The notes under the pieces were generated by a model. It made no database searches and had not been told where the DNA came from. It saw nothing but the letters and a program-made list of their open reading frames with translations. The translations under genes were made by a program, and so were the position numbers. A stretch of DNA of 64,000 bases from an uncultured Eubacteriales bacterium (GTDB taxonomy: Bacteria; Bacillota; Clostridia; Oscillospirales; Acutalibacteraceae). Within the stretch, counting starts at the first letter, position 1, and the number at the start of each line of letters is the position of its first letter. Where the stretch lies: contig CAKVEA010000002.1 in the NCBI GenBank assembly GCA_934728355.1, forward strand, positions 128,695 through 192,694. The letters are read 5' to 3'. Positions 17,202-26,077 of the stretch are shown piece by piece.

Positions 17202-18350
17202 CTATAAATCTATTTTTAGGTTTTTCTTTAATGGACACAAAGGATCAACACCGTTCAGATTCCCCGTTTCATAGAACACACGCGCTCTGCATCCACCTCG
17301 ACATTTACTGTAATTGCTACAACTTTTGCACGTATTATTCCCCGTGATTTTCATGGAATTTAAAGACTTTTTCCATAAGTTTATAAAACTCTCATTTTTA
17401 ATATTACCTGAATTAAAATCAGGACCTAAAAATATACAGGGTGAATAGTTGCCCAACTCATCAATCCAAATAGCTTCTTTTCCACAATGGCAACCAAAAT
17501 TATTACTATTTATCCAAAATCTGTCTTTGTAGACCGTACCAGGATGAATAATTTTAACTGTTGATTTAATATTTTTAACATTTTTTAAAAATGATATGTA
17601 CTGTTCTTGCAATATGGTCAAATTCTCATTTTTAGCTCGTCCAAAAGCTATAATAGGAGTAAATCTTATCATGTCAATAGAATACTTTTCTGCAATTTTG
17701 ACCAATTCAAAACACTCATCTACATTATCTTTATTTAGCGAAACTCTTATAGCAGTCTTCCCTTTATAATACTTTTGCAAAAGCTCTAACGCGCTAATAG
17801 CTTTTTTGAAAGTTCCTTTACCTCTAAGATTGTCATGATTTACCTCTAAGCCCTCAAAACTGATCCAAAGTATGTCCAAATTCTTGTCATTTAGCTGCAA
17901 CAGTAATTCTTTTGTAAAAAGTAAACCATTTGATACAACTGATATTGCTAAGTTCTTTTTATTTCCATAATCCAATACTTCCAGGATATCTTTTCTCATG
18001 AACGGCTCTCCGCCGCCGATACATATGAAAAATGTACCATGTTCATACATATCATCAAATAGCTTGAAAATTTCTTCCGTGGTTAATTCTTTATCACGTA
18101 TAATCCCAGAGTCAGAAAAACACTGTTTACACCTAAGATTGCAAGATTTAGTTATATTCATAGAAATTTTTATAGGTGCACTTAAACTGTCAGTTTTTAC
18201 TTCAACTGGTTTATTAATTTCTGTATAATTTCCTTTTAACAGTTCTTTTAATTTTGCTGTGTTTTCTTTATCAAAAAACGTTTCTCTTTTTTCTACTAAA
18301 TCATATACTCTTGATCCAAAAAATTCATTCACAACAACATATCTTTTCAA
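17202..18350 (-). CDS. Radical SAM/SPASM domain enzyme
   Basis: The radical SAM cluster motif CNLRCKQC binds the 4Fe-4S that cleaves S-adenosylmethionine, and ICIGGGEPF is the SAM-binding GGE motif. The C-terminus carries a SPASM auxiliary-cluster domain: CHCGKEAIWIDELGNYSPC, then CKSCSNYSKCRGGC. Such enzymes usually install crosslinks or other changes in ribosomal peptides. The longest frame begins at 18410, but GAGGTGAT overlaps the ATG at 18356 and is correctly spaced from the TTG at 18348-18350, which gives the start MKRYVVVNEFFG. The N-terminal 60 residues may act in peptide recognition. I found no convincing precursor peptide gene upstream. It leads the segment that runs through the his genes. 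Confidence 0.85.
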   Translation of the reverse strand: MKRYVVVNEFFGSRVYDLVEKRETFFDKENTAKLKELLKGNYTEINKPVEVKTDSLSAPIKISMNITKSCNLRCKQCFSDSGIIRDKELTTEEIFKLFDDMYEHGTFFICIGGGEPFMRKDILEVLDYGNKKNLAISVVSNGLLFTKELLLQLNDKNLDILWISFEGLEVNHDNLRGKGTFKKAISALELLQKYYKGKTAIRVSLNKDNVDECFELVKIAEKYSIDMIRFTPIIAFGRAKNENLTILQEQYISFLKNVKNIKSTVKIIHPGTVYKDRFWINSNNFGCHCGKEAIWIDELGNYSPCIFLGPDFNSGNIKNESFINLWKKSLNSMKITGNNTCKSCSNYSKCRGGCRARVFYETGNLNGVDPLCPLKKNLKIDL

Positions 18351-18500
18351 ATACATCACCTCATATAATAAAGTTGTTCCATAAGCCATGTGGATTAGCA
18401 AAAATAACAATCACAGCAGCACTGAAATTTTCGTTAAAGCATATCTGTTTAATTAAAAACAGTACCTATGTTTTGTGATTTGATACGAATGAACCGGATA

Positions 18501-18518
18501 GTATTTAGTACTAAATAC
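18501..18518. repeat. 18-base perfect palindrome upstream of the radical SAM gene
   Basis: GTATTTAGT / ACTAAATAC forms an uninterrupted perfect palindrome about 150 bases upstream of the radical SAM start, in an otherwise gene-free stretch. It could be an operator for a dimeric regulator. It could also be an accident of AT-rich sequence or a scar of the nearby insertion-element relic. Confidence 0.35.
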
Positions 18519-18853
18519 CCTACGAAATTTCATATCACAAATCTCAAAAAAGCTGCTGTAAAAAACTTTTTAAACTTTTTCAGAAATTTGAAATCAATTT
18601 CAAAAATATTTTGATTAATATAGACGTTACTGGATTTTTACGTGCTGTTTTCTTACTGAAAATAAATTTAATACTAAAGTCATTAATTCAATTTAATCAG
18701 AAGCTTTTATAAAAATGTATATACACCAAAACAAGAATAACCCAAAAGATTCTTTTATAATTCTCAAATCATATGATTTCAACAATATTAAAAGACTAAA
18801 TTTGTCTAAGAAAACATTATCACTTTACGTCAGCTTTTACGATACAGGTTACC

Positions 18854-19450
18854 GTGATTGATTCATGCAGTAACTGTAAATATCTCGAAAAAATTAAACA
18901 TAATCATTTCGGTATTGGAAAAGCTGAAAATATAAAATTTGTTGCTAAAAACTCTTTTGGTGTTTTTTGCCAAAGATGCTTTTTCATTTTAAATAAAGCA
19001 ATTATGGAACAAATTGTTTTTATTGAAAATCAAATTAAATATTTAGAAAAACAAATTCCAATTTACTCTCTAAAACTAATTAAGTAATTACCACAATTTC
19101 CGGAATTAGTATAACTTTATGTGCCATAATTGCCAGTGAAATCAGTGATATATGTAGTTTTGATTTCCTTTCAAAACTGTCTCTTTTACCAGTCTTGATG
19201 TAAAAATTAATCAGTCCTGTGAATTCTCAGGCACTAAAAACAAAATTTCTAAATGCACCTCACCTTATTTTCGCCATACCATTTGAATCGCTTTAAACTG
19301 AGCTGCTTTTGCAATCCTATCTTGTCGGACTATTATCATCAATCATTAAAATCTCGTGTTAAACATCATTTAACTGCTATTGACTCTGTTGTATGTAAGC
19401 TTTTCAATATTATCTTTATTATCCTTCTTGATAATAGGTCTTATAATGTT
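18854..19450 (+). pseudogene. Degenerate IS110-family transposase
   Basis: Fragments in different frames match the order of an IS110-type transposase. First comes HNHFGIGKAENIKFVAKNSF and the helix EQIVFIENQIKYLEKQI (18854-19087). Then a frame reading TTISGISITLCAIIASEISD, followed by SFDFLSKLSLLPVLM, matches the family's helix-hairpin-helix and SKL block. Last, LSDYYHQSLKSRVKHHLTAI and KLFNIIFIILLDNRSY match its C-terminus. Several stops and frameshifts separate them, and the N-terminal DEDD catalytic part is missing or unrecognisable. The element is opposite in direction to the cluster and sits between the radical SAM gene and the nucleotidyltransferase fusion. Confidence 0.75.
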
Positions 19451-19553
19451 AACCACCTCTCAATCCAAAGTTTTAAAATTTTTTTCAAATTCTACTTAAC
19501 TTTTTACAGCCGGTCCTTATATTATTACTACTAAAAAATCACAGTAAAGCTAA

Positions 19554-21353
19554 CTAAAACATATTAGATATTTTTGGTGCATAAGGAATAAACATAGTTT
19601 TACCAACTTTGACTTTATGCATAACTCTTTCCAATTCCTCAATCACTTTTTTCCGAGATATCAAAACAGTATCAATATAATTACTTATAAAAATTCCTAT
19701 ACTTGAAATATAAAACTCAAAATTATCTTTAGAAACTTTGTAGATAGAATCAGAAATTTTAGATACCGAATACTCTTTTTTTAAAATTTCCAATACTTTC
19801 AAATTTAATCGTTCAAAAAATATTACTATGGGAAATAGATAATCTCGATCACTTTCACCATTCTGATTTGCTCTTTCTTTATAGTCCTGTTTTTTTATCT
19901 TCAGATGCATATTTAAGTCATAGGGCCAACTTGGATATAAATTTAAAATATTTTCATCAATTTGGAAATATTCTATTACTTTTTTCAACTTATTATGGTA
20001 TATAAAACTATCATAATTCGTATATATATACATTACCACTAAACTAAAGAAACTCTTGAGCCGATTTGATGTAATAACATCTTTCAAATACTCAAAATTT
20101 AAATTTTCTTCACAGATCATATAATACATATCATTTATATCTTTCATATAAATTTTATGATGTTTAAAAATGTGCAAAAGTGTTATAATAATCTGATCCT
20201 CTAAACAAACCATATTATCTTTAAATCTCGGATAATATAAGTTGATACGGTTTATAGGATATGCAGGATAGGATATGTCAATTTCCAATAAATAGCTATC
20301 TTCAATTAATTTCCTCATATGGAAATGCCCGGACGGCACCAAATTATTAAGATTATACATACTTTTTACAGAAAATAAATCATGACGTATTTTAAAATCA
20401 TTTTTTAGTAGATAATGAGCCAATTTAAAAGCATCTTCGCTGTTTATTGCTACCAAATCATAATCAGAATGAGTTCTAAAGGCAGGATTTTTATAATACT
20501 TTTTCGTGATATAACCTTTTATAAAATATATATTTAACTTTTCATTGGAAATATAATTCTTTATTTTTTCAATAAGCCCTTTGGTTACTTCCGATTTTTG
20601 CACTCTATGTGCAGTCTTATTCCATACTTTGTTAATTAATTCTGGACAATTATTCAACAAGTGATAGAATACTATCGAATCAATTTTATAGCTAAGCAAA
20701 AAATCATAATCTGAGCCTTTGATGTTTTTACATAAATTTTTTAGTGATTCTTTATCATCTTCATTTAAAACAATTTTCCCAAGTGAAAGCCATTTTCTCA
20801 GGTATTCTGTATCAAACTTTTGAACTCGATAAGTGACGTTATTGTCTTTACTTTTATTATTCCAGTTTATTTTACAAGCACCTACGCAGGCATCACATTC
20901 CATATTTCTTGTAGTATCTATTTTTTGGCGAATTACGGAATTAAGCGAATCTGAAGATATTTCCCTAATAAAATCAAAAAATAATTTTATGGGCGAAAAC
21001 ATACAATCAAAACGATGAGAATATTCATTTTCATCCAAATCGAAAAGATTATATAGATTTGATTTTTTTAAAATTACATTATTATAAAATTTTTCGATTT
21101 TTGTAAATAAATCATTAATATTTTTATTGTTAAATTTACAAACCAGATAGTTACACACCGCTTGGCATAAAAAACAAGCATCTATAGACTGGAAATTGAA
21201 CGATAATATATCATCATCCAATTGGCCAACTAAAGCAATATGATCTCCGCACGAAATTCCCTCTTTTGTCATTATTAAATCCGGTATTATTATATGATCA
21301 AAACTCATGGTTGCATATTTCTTTATTTTATCCAAACATTTTTTGTCAATCAC
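19554..21353 (-). CDS. SufU/IscU-like scaffold fused to a nucleotidyltransferase (NTP_transf_5-like)
   Basis: Residues 20-165 resemble a SufU/IscU sulfur acceptor: SCGDHIAL gives C35 and D37, and C60 follows 25 residues after C35, the same spacing as the zinc ligands of SufU. A third cysteine group sits at NMECDACVGAC (C153, C156, C160). From about residue 225 the protein resembles uncharacterised nucleotidyltransferases seen in peptide clusters, with IKGYITKKYYKNP (K279-G280) and the catalytic pair in HSDYDL (D297, D299). The GTG start overlaps the stop of the upstream cysteine desulfurase-like gene by four bases, which strongly supports a sulfur relay between them. I know of no standard family with this fusion. 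Residues 430-599 are unassigned. Confidence 0.75.
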   Translation of the reverse strand: MIDKKCLDKIKKYATMSFDHIIIPDLIMTKEGISCGDHIALVGQLDDDILSFNFQSIDACFLCQAVCNYLVCKFNNKNINDLFTKIEKFYNNVILKKSNLYNLFDLDENEYSHRFDCMFSPIKLFFDFIREISSDSLNSVIRQKIDTTRNMECDACVGACKINWNNKSKDNNVTYRVQKFDTEYLRKWLSLGKIVLNEDDKESLKNLCKNIKGSDYDFLLSYKIDSIVFYHLLNNCPELINKVWNKTAHRVQKSEVTKGLIEKIKNYISNEKLNIYFIKGYITKKYYKNPAFRTHSDYDLVAINSEDAFKLAHYLLKNDFKIRHDLFSVKSMYNLNNLVPSGHFHMRKLIEDSYLLEIDISYPAYPINRINLYYPRFKDNMVCLEDQIIITLLHIFKHHKIYMKDINDMYYMICEENLNFEYLKDVITSNRLKSFFSLVVMYIYTNYDSFIYHNKLKKVIEYFQIDENILNLYPSWPYDLNMHLKIKKQDYKERANQNGESDRDYLFPIVIFFERLNLKVLEILKKEYSVSKISDSIYKVSKDNFEFYISSIGIFISNYIDTVLISRKKVIEELERVMHKVKVGKTMFIPYAPKISNMF

Positions 21354-22585
21354 ATCATCACTTCCCCAATTGATTTATCGAGTGCTTCGATATCATCTGA
21401 ATCTGTACCGATACCAATAGAAATCCGATTTATTGCGTGTGCATTTATTTTTCTTAAGGCATTTTGAGAACAAAGATTCCCAGATCTTATAATTACATTC
21501 CGATCAGATAAAAAATCGCTTAAATCGTGAGCATGAAAACTGGCATTCACAAAAGAAATTATGTGTTTAGAACAATTATCTCCATCCATAATCCTATTCA
21601 AATTATATTTTTTCAGTATATCAATAATTTTTTTGAAATTCTCATCATTTATTTTTTGAATTTTTGAATAAGAAACACTAGATATAAATTTGCATGCCTC
21701 ACTCCATGCAGATATTAAACCTATATCCATCGTCCCAACAAAAAATTTTTTTCTACCTTCCAACCAAGTATCATTGAATCCGATTGTTTCCACCATGCCA
21801 CCCCCCAGCAGTACGGGACATAGCTTTTCAATACATTTATTTTTCATAGCTATGGCTGCAATATTTTTTGGTCCATACATTTTATGAGAAGCTAAAAAGT
21901 GTGCTGTTATTTTATCGTCATTTATTATCGGCATATGTACACTAACCTGTGATTGATCGACAAAAAACAGTGTTTTATCGCTTACCATTTGACACATTTT
22001 CTTTATATCCATGCGGTATCCAAAAGAGTTAGATATGTGCGAAACTGAAACAATTTTTATTCTATTCCTATTTCTATCTATAAATGAATAGTCCGGATTT
22101 CCAAACATATCTACAGGTATTTCGCAAAACAATGCCCCCGTTCTTCGTGCCAGATACTTCCAGGGAAGATAATTACTATGGTGTTCATAAGGACCAACTA
22201 ATACAATATCCGATGTACTAACGTAACTATCCAAACCAAGCGCAACGATATTTATAGATTCTGTTACATTCTTGGTGTATATAAAACTATAATCGTCAGA
22301 TAAATTAAAAAAATTATAAAAGTTTTTTTCAGAATCCTGCAATTCCGACTCTGCTTTTTTGGTTAACTTACTATTTCCACGACCGATAAAAACTCCGGAA
22401 CTGCTATTCACCTCAACCCACCTATCCATTACTTCGGAAGGCATAAATGTGGTTGATGCATAATCAAAATAATGCACATCTACACTCTTTAAAATTGGAA
22501 TATTATTTTTAAAATTTTCTGTGCTGATTTTAAACATTTTATCTTTCTTTGCTCCCATCATCCTAGATGTTAATTTCTGATTCAA
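21350..22585 (-). CDS. SufS-like cysteine desulfurase (class V aminotransferase fold)
   Basis: The PLP enzyme shows the group II cysteine desulfurase order: TKNVTESIN, EHHSNYLPW, VSHISNSFGY, VDQSQ, the PLP lysine in SHKMYGPKN, and the catalytic cysteine in IRSGNLCSQNAL. It would take sulfur from cysteine as a persulfide and hand it to a SufU-type acceptor, and the next gene encodes just such a domain with a four-base overlap. The frame opens with TTG at 22585; ATG codons eight and nine residues later are possible starts. No sufBCD genes are nearby, so a role in a dedicated sulfur-insertion pathway is more likely than general iron-sulfur assembly. Confidence 0.85.
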   Translation of the reverse strand: MNQKLTSRMMGAKKDKMFKISTENFKNNIPILKSVDVHYFDYASTTFMPSEVMDRWVEVNSSSGVFIGRGNSKLTKKAESELQDSEKNFYNFFNLSDDYSFIYTKNVTESINIVALGLDSYVSTSDIVLVGPYEHHSNYLPWKYLARRTGALFCEIPVDMFGNPDYSFIDRNRNRIKIVSVSHISNSFGYRMDIKKMCQMVSDKTLFFVDQSQVSVHMPIINDDKITAHFLASHKMYGPKNIAAIAMKNKCIEKLCPVLLGGGMVETIGFNDTWLEGRKKFFVGTMDIGLISAWSEACKFISSVSYSKIQKINDENFKKIIDILKKYNLNRIMDGDNCSKHIISFVNASFHAHDLSDFLSDRNVIIRSGNLCSQNALRKINAHAINRISIGIGTDSDDIEALDKSIGEVMM

Positions 22586-22586
22586 A

Positions 22587-23363
22587 TTAAGAACCTGAAG
22601 ACTGATATTTGCTTACACCAAATCGCCATAAAATAACACACGGTATTAAAAACAATATAGCAAATAAAGGCGCCAATGCATTTAATACACTTGTATTTTT
22701 ACCCAGTAAATAAAGCAGGGGATAATACTGAAATAAGGCCATTGGTACTACATACGTAAAAAAATTAAGTATAGTTTTACCATATACCGCAAAAGGATAT
22801 TTACCAAAGTTTTGACCACCCTGTATAAATAGATTTAGCAGACTTATTCCTTCTATTGTGAAAAAACACATAGCAGCATTTAGTACAAATAAGCCTATAA
22901 AAATACTTACTCCCGATATAATCATCGAAATCAAAACCAATATTTTGCTTAAATTCCAAAGTATTCTAATCTTTAAAATCGCATAAACTAAAATCAAAAT
23001 AGACTGTATCAATGATCCTAATTGATGAAATTCTAGTTTGGAAACAAAAATTAAAAACATAGAACTACGAGGTCGAATTAACACTTTGTCAAATTCCCCA
23101 TTCAAAACCTCTGAGGAAAACGAATCAAAACCTTCCGAAACACATTGTGCCAAAGAAAAGGCAAAACTAACAGTAGCAAAACATATCAAAACTTCTTCTC
23201 GTGAGAAAATCGATAATGATTTAAATGTCGTAAATAAAAAATTTATTCCAAAAAACAAAAATAATATTCTAAAAAACTGACTTATAAAAATCAAAACAAA
23301 GGAAAGTTTATACTGCATTTGAATTTTCATATGTAAAGATAAAAATTTCAAATATAATCTCAT
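22587..23363 (-). CDS. ABC-2 type permease (PF06182-like), second subunit
   Basis: This 258-residue protein has six probable membrane helices and the family hallmark LNGEFDKVLIRPRSS after the second helix. It pairs with the neighbouring permease and ATPase to form an exporter. The gene begins one base after the preceding permease stop and ends one base before the desulfurase start, which places the exporter and biosynthetic enzymes in one operon. The transported compound is unknown; export of the cluster product is the obvious inference. Confidence 0.82.
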   Translation of the reverse strand: MRLYLKFLSLHMKIQMQYKLSFVLIFISQFFRILFLFFGINFLFTTFKSLSIFSREEVLICFATVSFAFSLAQCVSEGFDSFSSEVLNGEFDKVLIRPRSSMFLIFVSKLEFHQLGSLIQSILILVYAILKIRILWNLSKILVLISMIISGVSIFIGLFVLNAAMCFFTIEGISLLNLFIQGGQNFGKYPFAVYGKTILNFFTYVVPMALFQYYPLLYLLGKNTSVLNALAPLFAILFLIPCVILWRFGVSKYQSSGS

Positions 23364-23364
23364 T

Positions 23365-24165
23365 TTACCCTCCCTGTATAACTATTTTTTCAAAAACTTT
23401 ATTCTTAAAATATATTCCTAATAAAACAATGACGGAAATCCACAAAACTTGCATGAATATATTAAATAAAACTTCATAAATACCAATATTACCTATATAA
23501 ATCTTAATAGCTGTATTCTGAATATATGGAAAAGGTGTAAAGCTTAACAAAAATTTTAATTTTTTTGAAAAAAATGGAAGTGGGATAACACCTCCCGAAA
23601 GGAAGGAAACTATTTTCGAAGCCAAAGATTTGATGCCCCCATAAGAAAGAAATCTACAAGTTAATATGTAAATCAACATACTTAAAGCAACTAATAATAT
23701 TGTCGCTAAAATTGTACTCAAAATAAAAAATGGGAAAAATATATAAGAACCAAATCGCGGAAGATTATAATTTTGAGGTAAAAATATTGCTAAAATTAGA
23801 ACAGGGCAAGACCGTATAATAAATTTTGACAATCTTGAAGAAATGTTTCTGGAAAACCATACCCAATAAACGTTTATAGGTTTAACCAGTTCATATGCAA
23901 TATTACCGTTTATAATAGATTTAATAATATCCTCATCCAACATCCACAGTGCAAATAAAGGCAAAAATATACCTTCAAACCACAAGTATACCCTTGTATT
24001 GTCGAAAGATAAACAGGCATCGTTTGTAGACCTATAGAATATATCAAACAAAAATATATTCATTAAACTCCAGATAATTTGAGTAAATATCGCAAATACA
24101 ACTGATGTTTTATACCTCATACTATTTGAAAATTTTATCCTAAACATTATAAAATACTTTTTCAT
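23365..24165 (-). CDS. ABC-2 type permease (PF06182-like), first subunit
   Basis: The protein has 266 residues and six predicted membrane segments. The block INGNIAYELVKPINVYWVWF is the conserved intracellular motif of the PF06182 family, and it corresponds to the matching block in the second permease, so the two form a heteromeric channel. The start overlaps the ATPase gene by four bases. Confidence 0.82.
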   Translation of the reverse strand: MKKYFIMFRIKFSNSMRYKTSVVFAIFTQIIWSLMNIFLFDIFYRSTNDACLSFDNTRVYLWFEGIFLPLFALWMLDEDIIKSIINGNIAYELVKPINVYWVWFSRNISSRLSKFIIRSCPVLILAIFLPQNYNLPRFGSYIFFPFFILSTILATILLVALSMLIYILTCRFLSYGGIKSLASKIVSFLSGGVIPLPFFSKKLKFLLSFTPFPYIQNTAIKIYIGNIGIYEVLFNIFMQVLWISVIVLLGIYFKNKVFEKIVIQGG

Positions 24166-25163
24166 AAACCGTACCCTTTATAAATTTGTACGACCACATC
24201 TTCCAAATTCACTTCGCTTATAGACATATCTGAAATATTTAAGTGGTCGGTTATATATCTGATAACTTCCGAGATATCAGTATTTTTGCTGTTAAGTTTA
24301 ACCCTATACTCAAAATCCGATATCATATCAATAGTCAAATTATCGCGTTCAGGTAATATCCCACCCGTATGCTTAATTTTTATAACTTTATTATTCAATG
24401 CTAATTCCTTAAACTGTTCAATCGAACCATCAAACAAAATACTTCCTTTTGCGATTAGTACTATTCTGTTTGCAAGAGCTTCAATATCTTGCATATCATG
24501 AGTAGTTAACACTACAGTGATTTTTCGTTCGGAATTAATTTTTTTAATAAAATTTCTCATAATTACTTTTGACATAGAGTCTAACCCTATAGTTGGCTCA
24601 TCCAGAAACAAAATTTTTGGATTATGCAAAAGCACAGCAACAAACTCACAACGCATTCTTTGTCCCAAACTCAACTGCCTCAGAGGCATTTTTATGATTG
24701 ATTCTATTTTTAATAATTCAACCAATTCTTTCAAATTATTCTCGTAGACTTGATTCGGAATTTTATAAATTTCTTTTAAAAGTTCAAAAGAATCGATTAC
24801 AGGAACATCCCACCACAGTTGAGATCTTTGTCCAAATACCACACCTATCTGGCCTGCATTCTTCACCCTATTTTTCCAAGGTATCACACCGTTTACAATA
24901 CATTGTCCCGAATCCGGTTTAAGTATTCCGCACATAATCTTAATGCTACTGCTTTTCCCGGCACCATTAGGACCAATGTAACCCACGATTTCAGCCTCAT
25001 TTATATCTAATGATAAATCTTTAAGTGCCGATATTTTCTCAAATTTTCTATCAAAAAAATTTCTAAAGAAACTTTTTGTACTATTTTTCATTTTTACTTT
25101 GAAATTTTTATTTATACCTTTTAAAGATATTACGGGCACATAATCACTCTTTTCAACATCCAA
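24162..25163 (-). CDS. ABC transporter ATP-binding protein of the cluster exporter
   Basis: This 333-residue ATPase contains Walker A GPNGAGKSSS, the Q-loop region GVVFGQRSQLWWDVPV, the signature LSLGQRMRC and Walker B ILFLDEPTIGLD, then TTHDMQDIEAL. The QRSQLWWDVPV segment is typical of ATPases that pair with PF06182 permeases. The frame starts with TTG at 25163 without a clear ribosome binding site; a GTG eight codons later is an alternative. It is the first gene of the minus-strand cluster, so the promoter should lie in the 700-base gap to its right. Confidence 0.85.
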   Translation of the reverse strand: MDVEKSDYVPVISLKGINKNFKVKMKNSTKSFFRNFFDRKFEKISALKDLSLDINEAEIVGYIGPNGAGKSSSIKIMCGILKPDSGQCIVNGVIPWKNRVKNAGQIGVVFGQRSQLWWDVPVIDSFELLKEIYKIPNQVYENNLKELVELLKIESIIKMPLRQLSLGQRMRCEFVAVLLHNPKILFLDEPTIGLDSMSKVIMRNFIKKINSERKITVVLTTHDMQDIEALANRIVLIAKGSILFDGSIEQFKELALNNKVIKIKHTGGILPERDNLTIDMISDFEYRVKLNSKNTDISEVIRYITDHLNISDMSISEVNLEDVVVQIYKGYGL

Positions 25164-25853
25164 TAAATTTAATTGTTTCTCATTGTATAGTTCTTAAACA
25201 CAAAAATCAACTTAATCTACATAAAATCAGAACATTAACTACATTTATTATAAACACTTTTTCTTTTTATAGAAATTTATCAAAATAAAAATGTATTTTT
25301 TTGAATTTTTATAAAATACATGCATTATATATAAAAATATTTATACTTAGTTTATTATATTTAAAAGGAAGAACTAAAACATATGAAAGAAGTTCAATAA
25401 AAGATAATTACTGTTTTGATTTTATGATAGCATACCTATAATTGAAAGAACACATTTTACTCAAAAACCTCAAAGCTGAAAAATATAAGTCAATGCGATT
25501 TTAATATTAATCTATCCAAATCTTTAAGCATAGCCTCTCTTAGCTCTTTTTCGATATCACAATATTTTTCAGAGCTATGATTTAATGTTTCTTGAAAAAT
25601 AAGCGGTCCAGTTGTACAGAAAATCTACTGCCATAATTTTTTATAATGTTATATCGTGTGAGATAAAGCTCGAATTTTTTATACTAACAAAACTATTTAA
25701 TTATATTTTATAAAAATTAAAAATTCCAATATTAACTTATAAATTCTATTTATTAATTTGAAAATCAACCATTATTCAGTTAAATCAATCACTTTTGTAT
25801 AAAAGATTCAAAAAATAAATCAAAAAATATTTTTTATTTTTTTAAAATAACTA
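25164..25853. other. Spacer between the exporter operon and the CAT tRNA
   Basis: Apart from the short remnant described separately, I see no gene. The region is very AT-rich and must hold the exporter operon promoter on the minus strand, but no single -35/-10 pair stands out. Confidence 0.4.
25490..25684 (-). pseudogene. Short coding remnant, possibly of a glycosyltransferase
   Basis: A frame of about 64 codons has no start codon and ends in TGA at 25490-25492. It reads KNYGSRFFCTTGPLIFQETL and later EKELREAMLKDLDRLILKSH. The TGP element after an aromatic stretch recalls sugar transferases of the capsule or mannosyltransferase type, but that is weak. The absence of a start and the frame breaks upstream suggest the tail of a lost gene. 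Confidence 0.3.
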
Positions 25854-25882
25854 TTGACATATATTTTGAATTATTATATACT
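25854..25882 (+). promoter_or_regulatory. Sigma-A type promoter of the CAT tRNA
   Basis: TTGACA at 25854-25859 and TATACT at 25877-25882 are 17 bases apart, and the tRNA begins 10 bases later. Confidence 0.85.
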
Positions 25883-25892
25883 TCATTTGTAA

Positions 25893-25969
25893 GGGCCATT
25901 AGCGCAGTTGGTTAGAGCAACCGGCTCATAACCGGTCGGTCCTAGGTTCGAGTCCTAGATGGCCCACCA
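25893..25969 (+). tRNA. tRNA with CAT anticodon (elongator Met or lysidine-type Ile2)
   Basis: The acceptor GGGCCAT pairs with ATGGCCC, the D-arm has AGCGCAGTTGGTTAGAGC, and the anticodon loop CTCATAA gives CAT at 25927-25929. The T-arm has GGTTCGAGTCC, and CCA is encoded at 25967-25969. The G1-C72 pair and the lack of three G-C pairs in the anticodon stem exclude initiator tRNA. Elongator methionine and the Ile2 type cannot be separated with certainty by eye. Confidence 0.92.
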
Positions 25970-26077
25970 CATGATTAAACTCAGTTTATATGCTACGTTT
26001 CAGTCGTAAGATTGAAATATTTGACATACGAACTGGGTTTTATTGTGCATTTAAAAAATATAAAAGGAAGTGAAAAC

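Noticed and set aside
18361..18460. Minus-strand frame reading ALTKIFSAAVIVFANPHGLW just before the radical SAM gene, considered as a precursor peptide
   Set aside because: It has no ATG, GTG or TTG start preceding its main body and no ribosome binding site.
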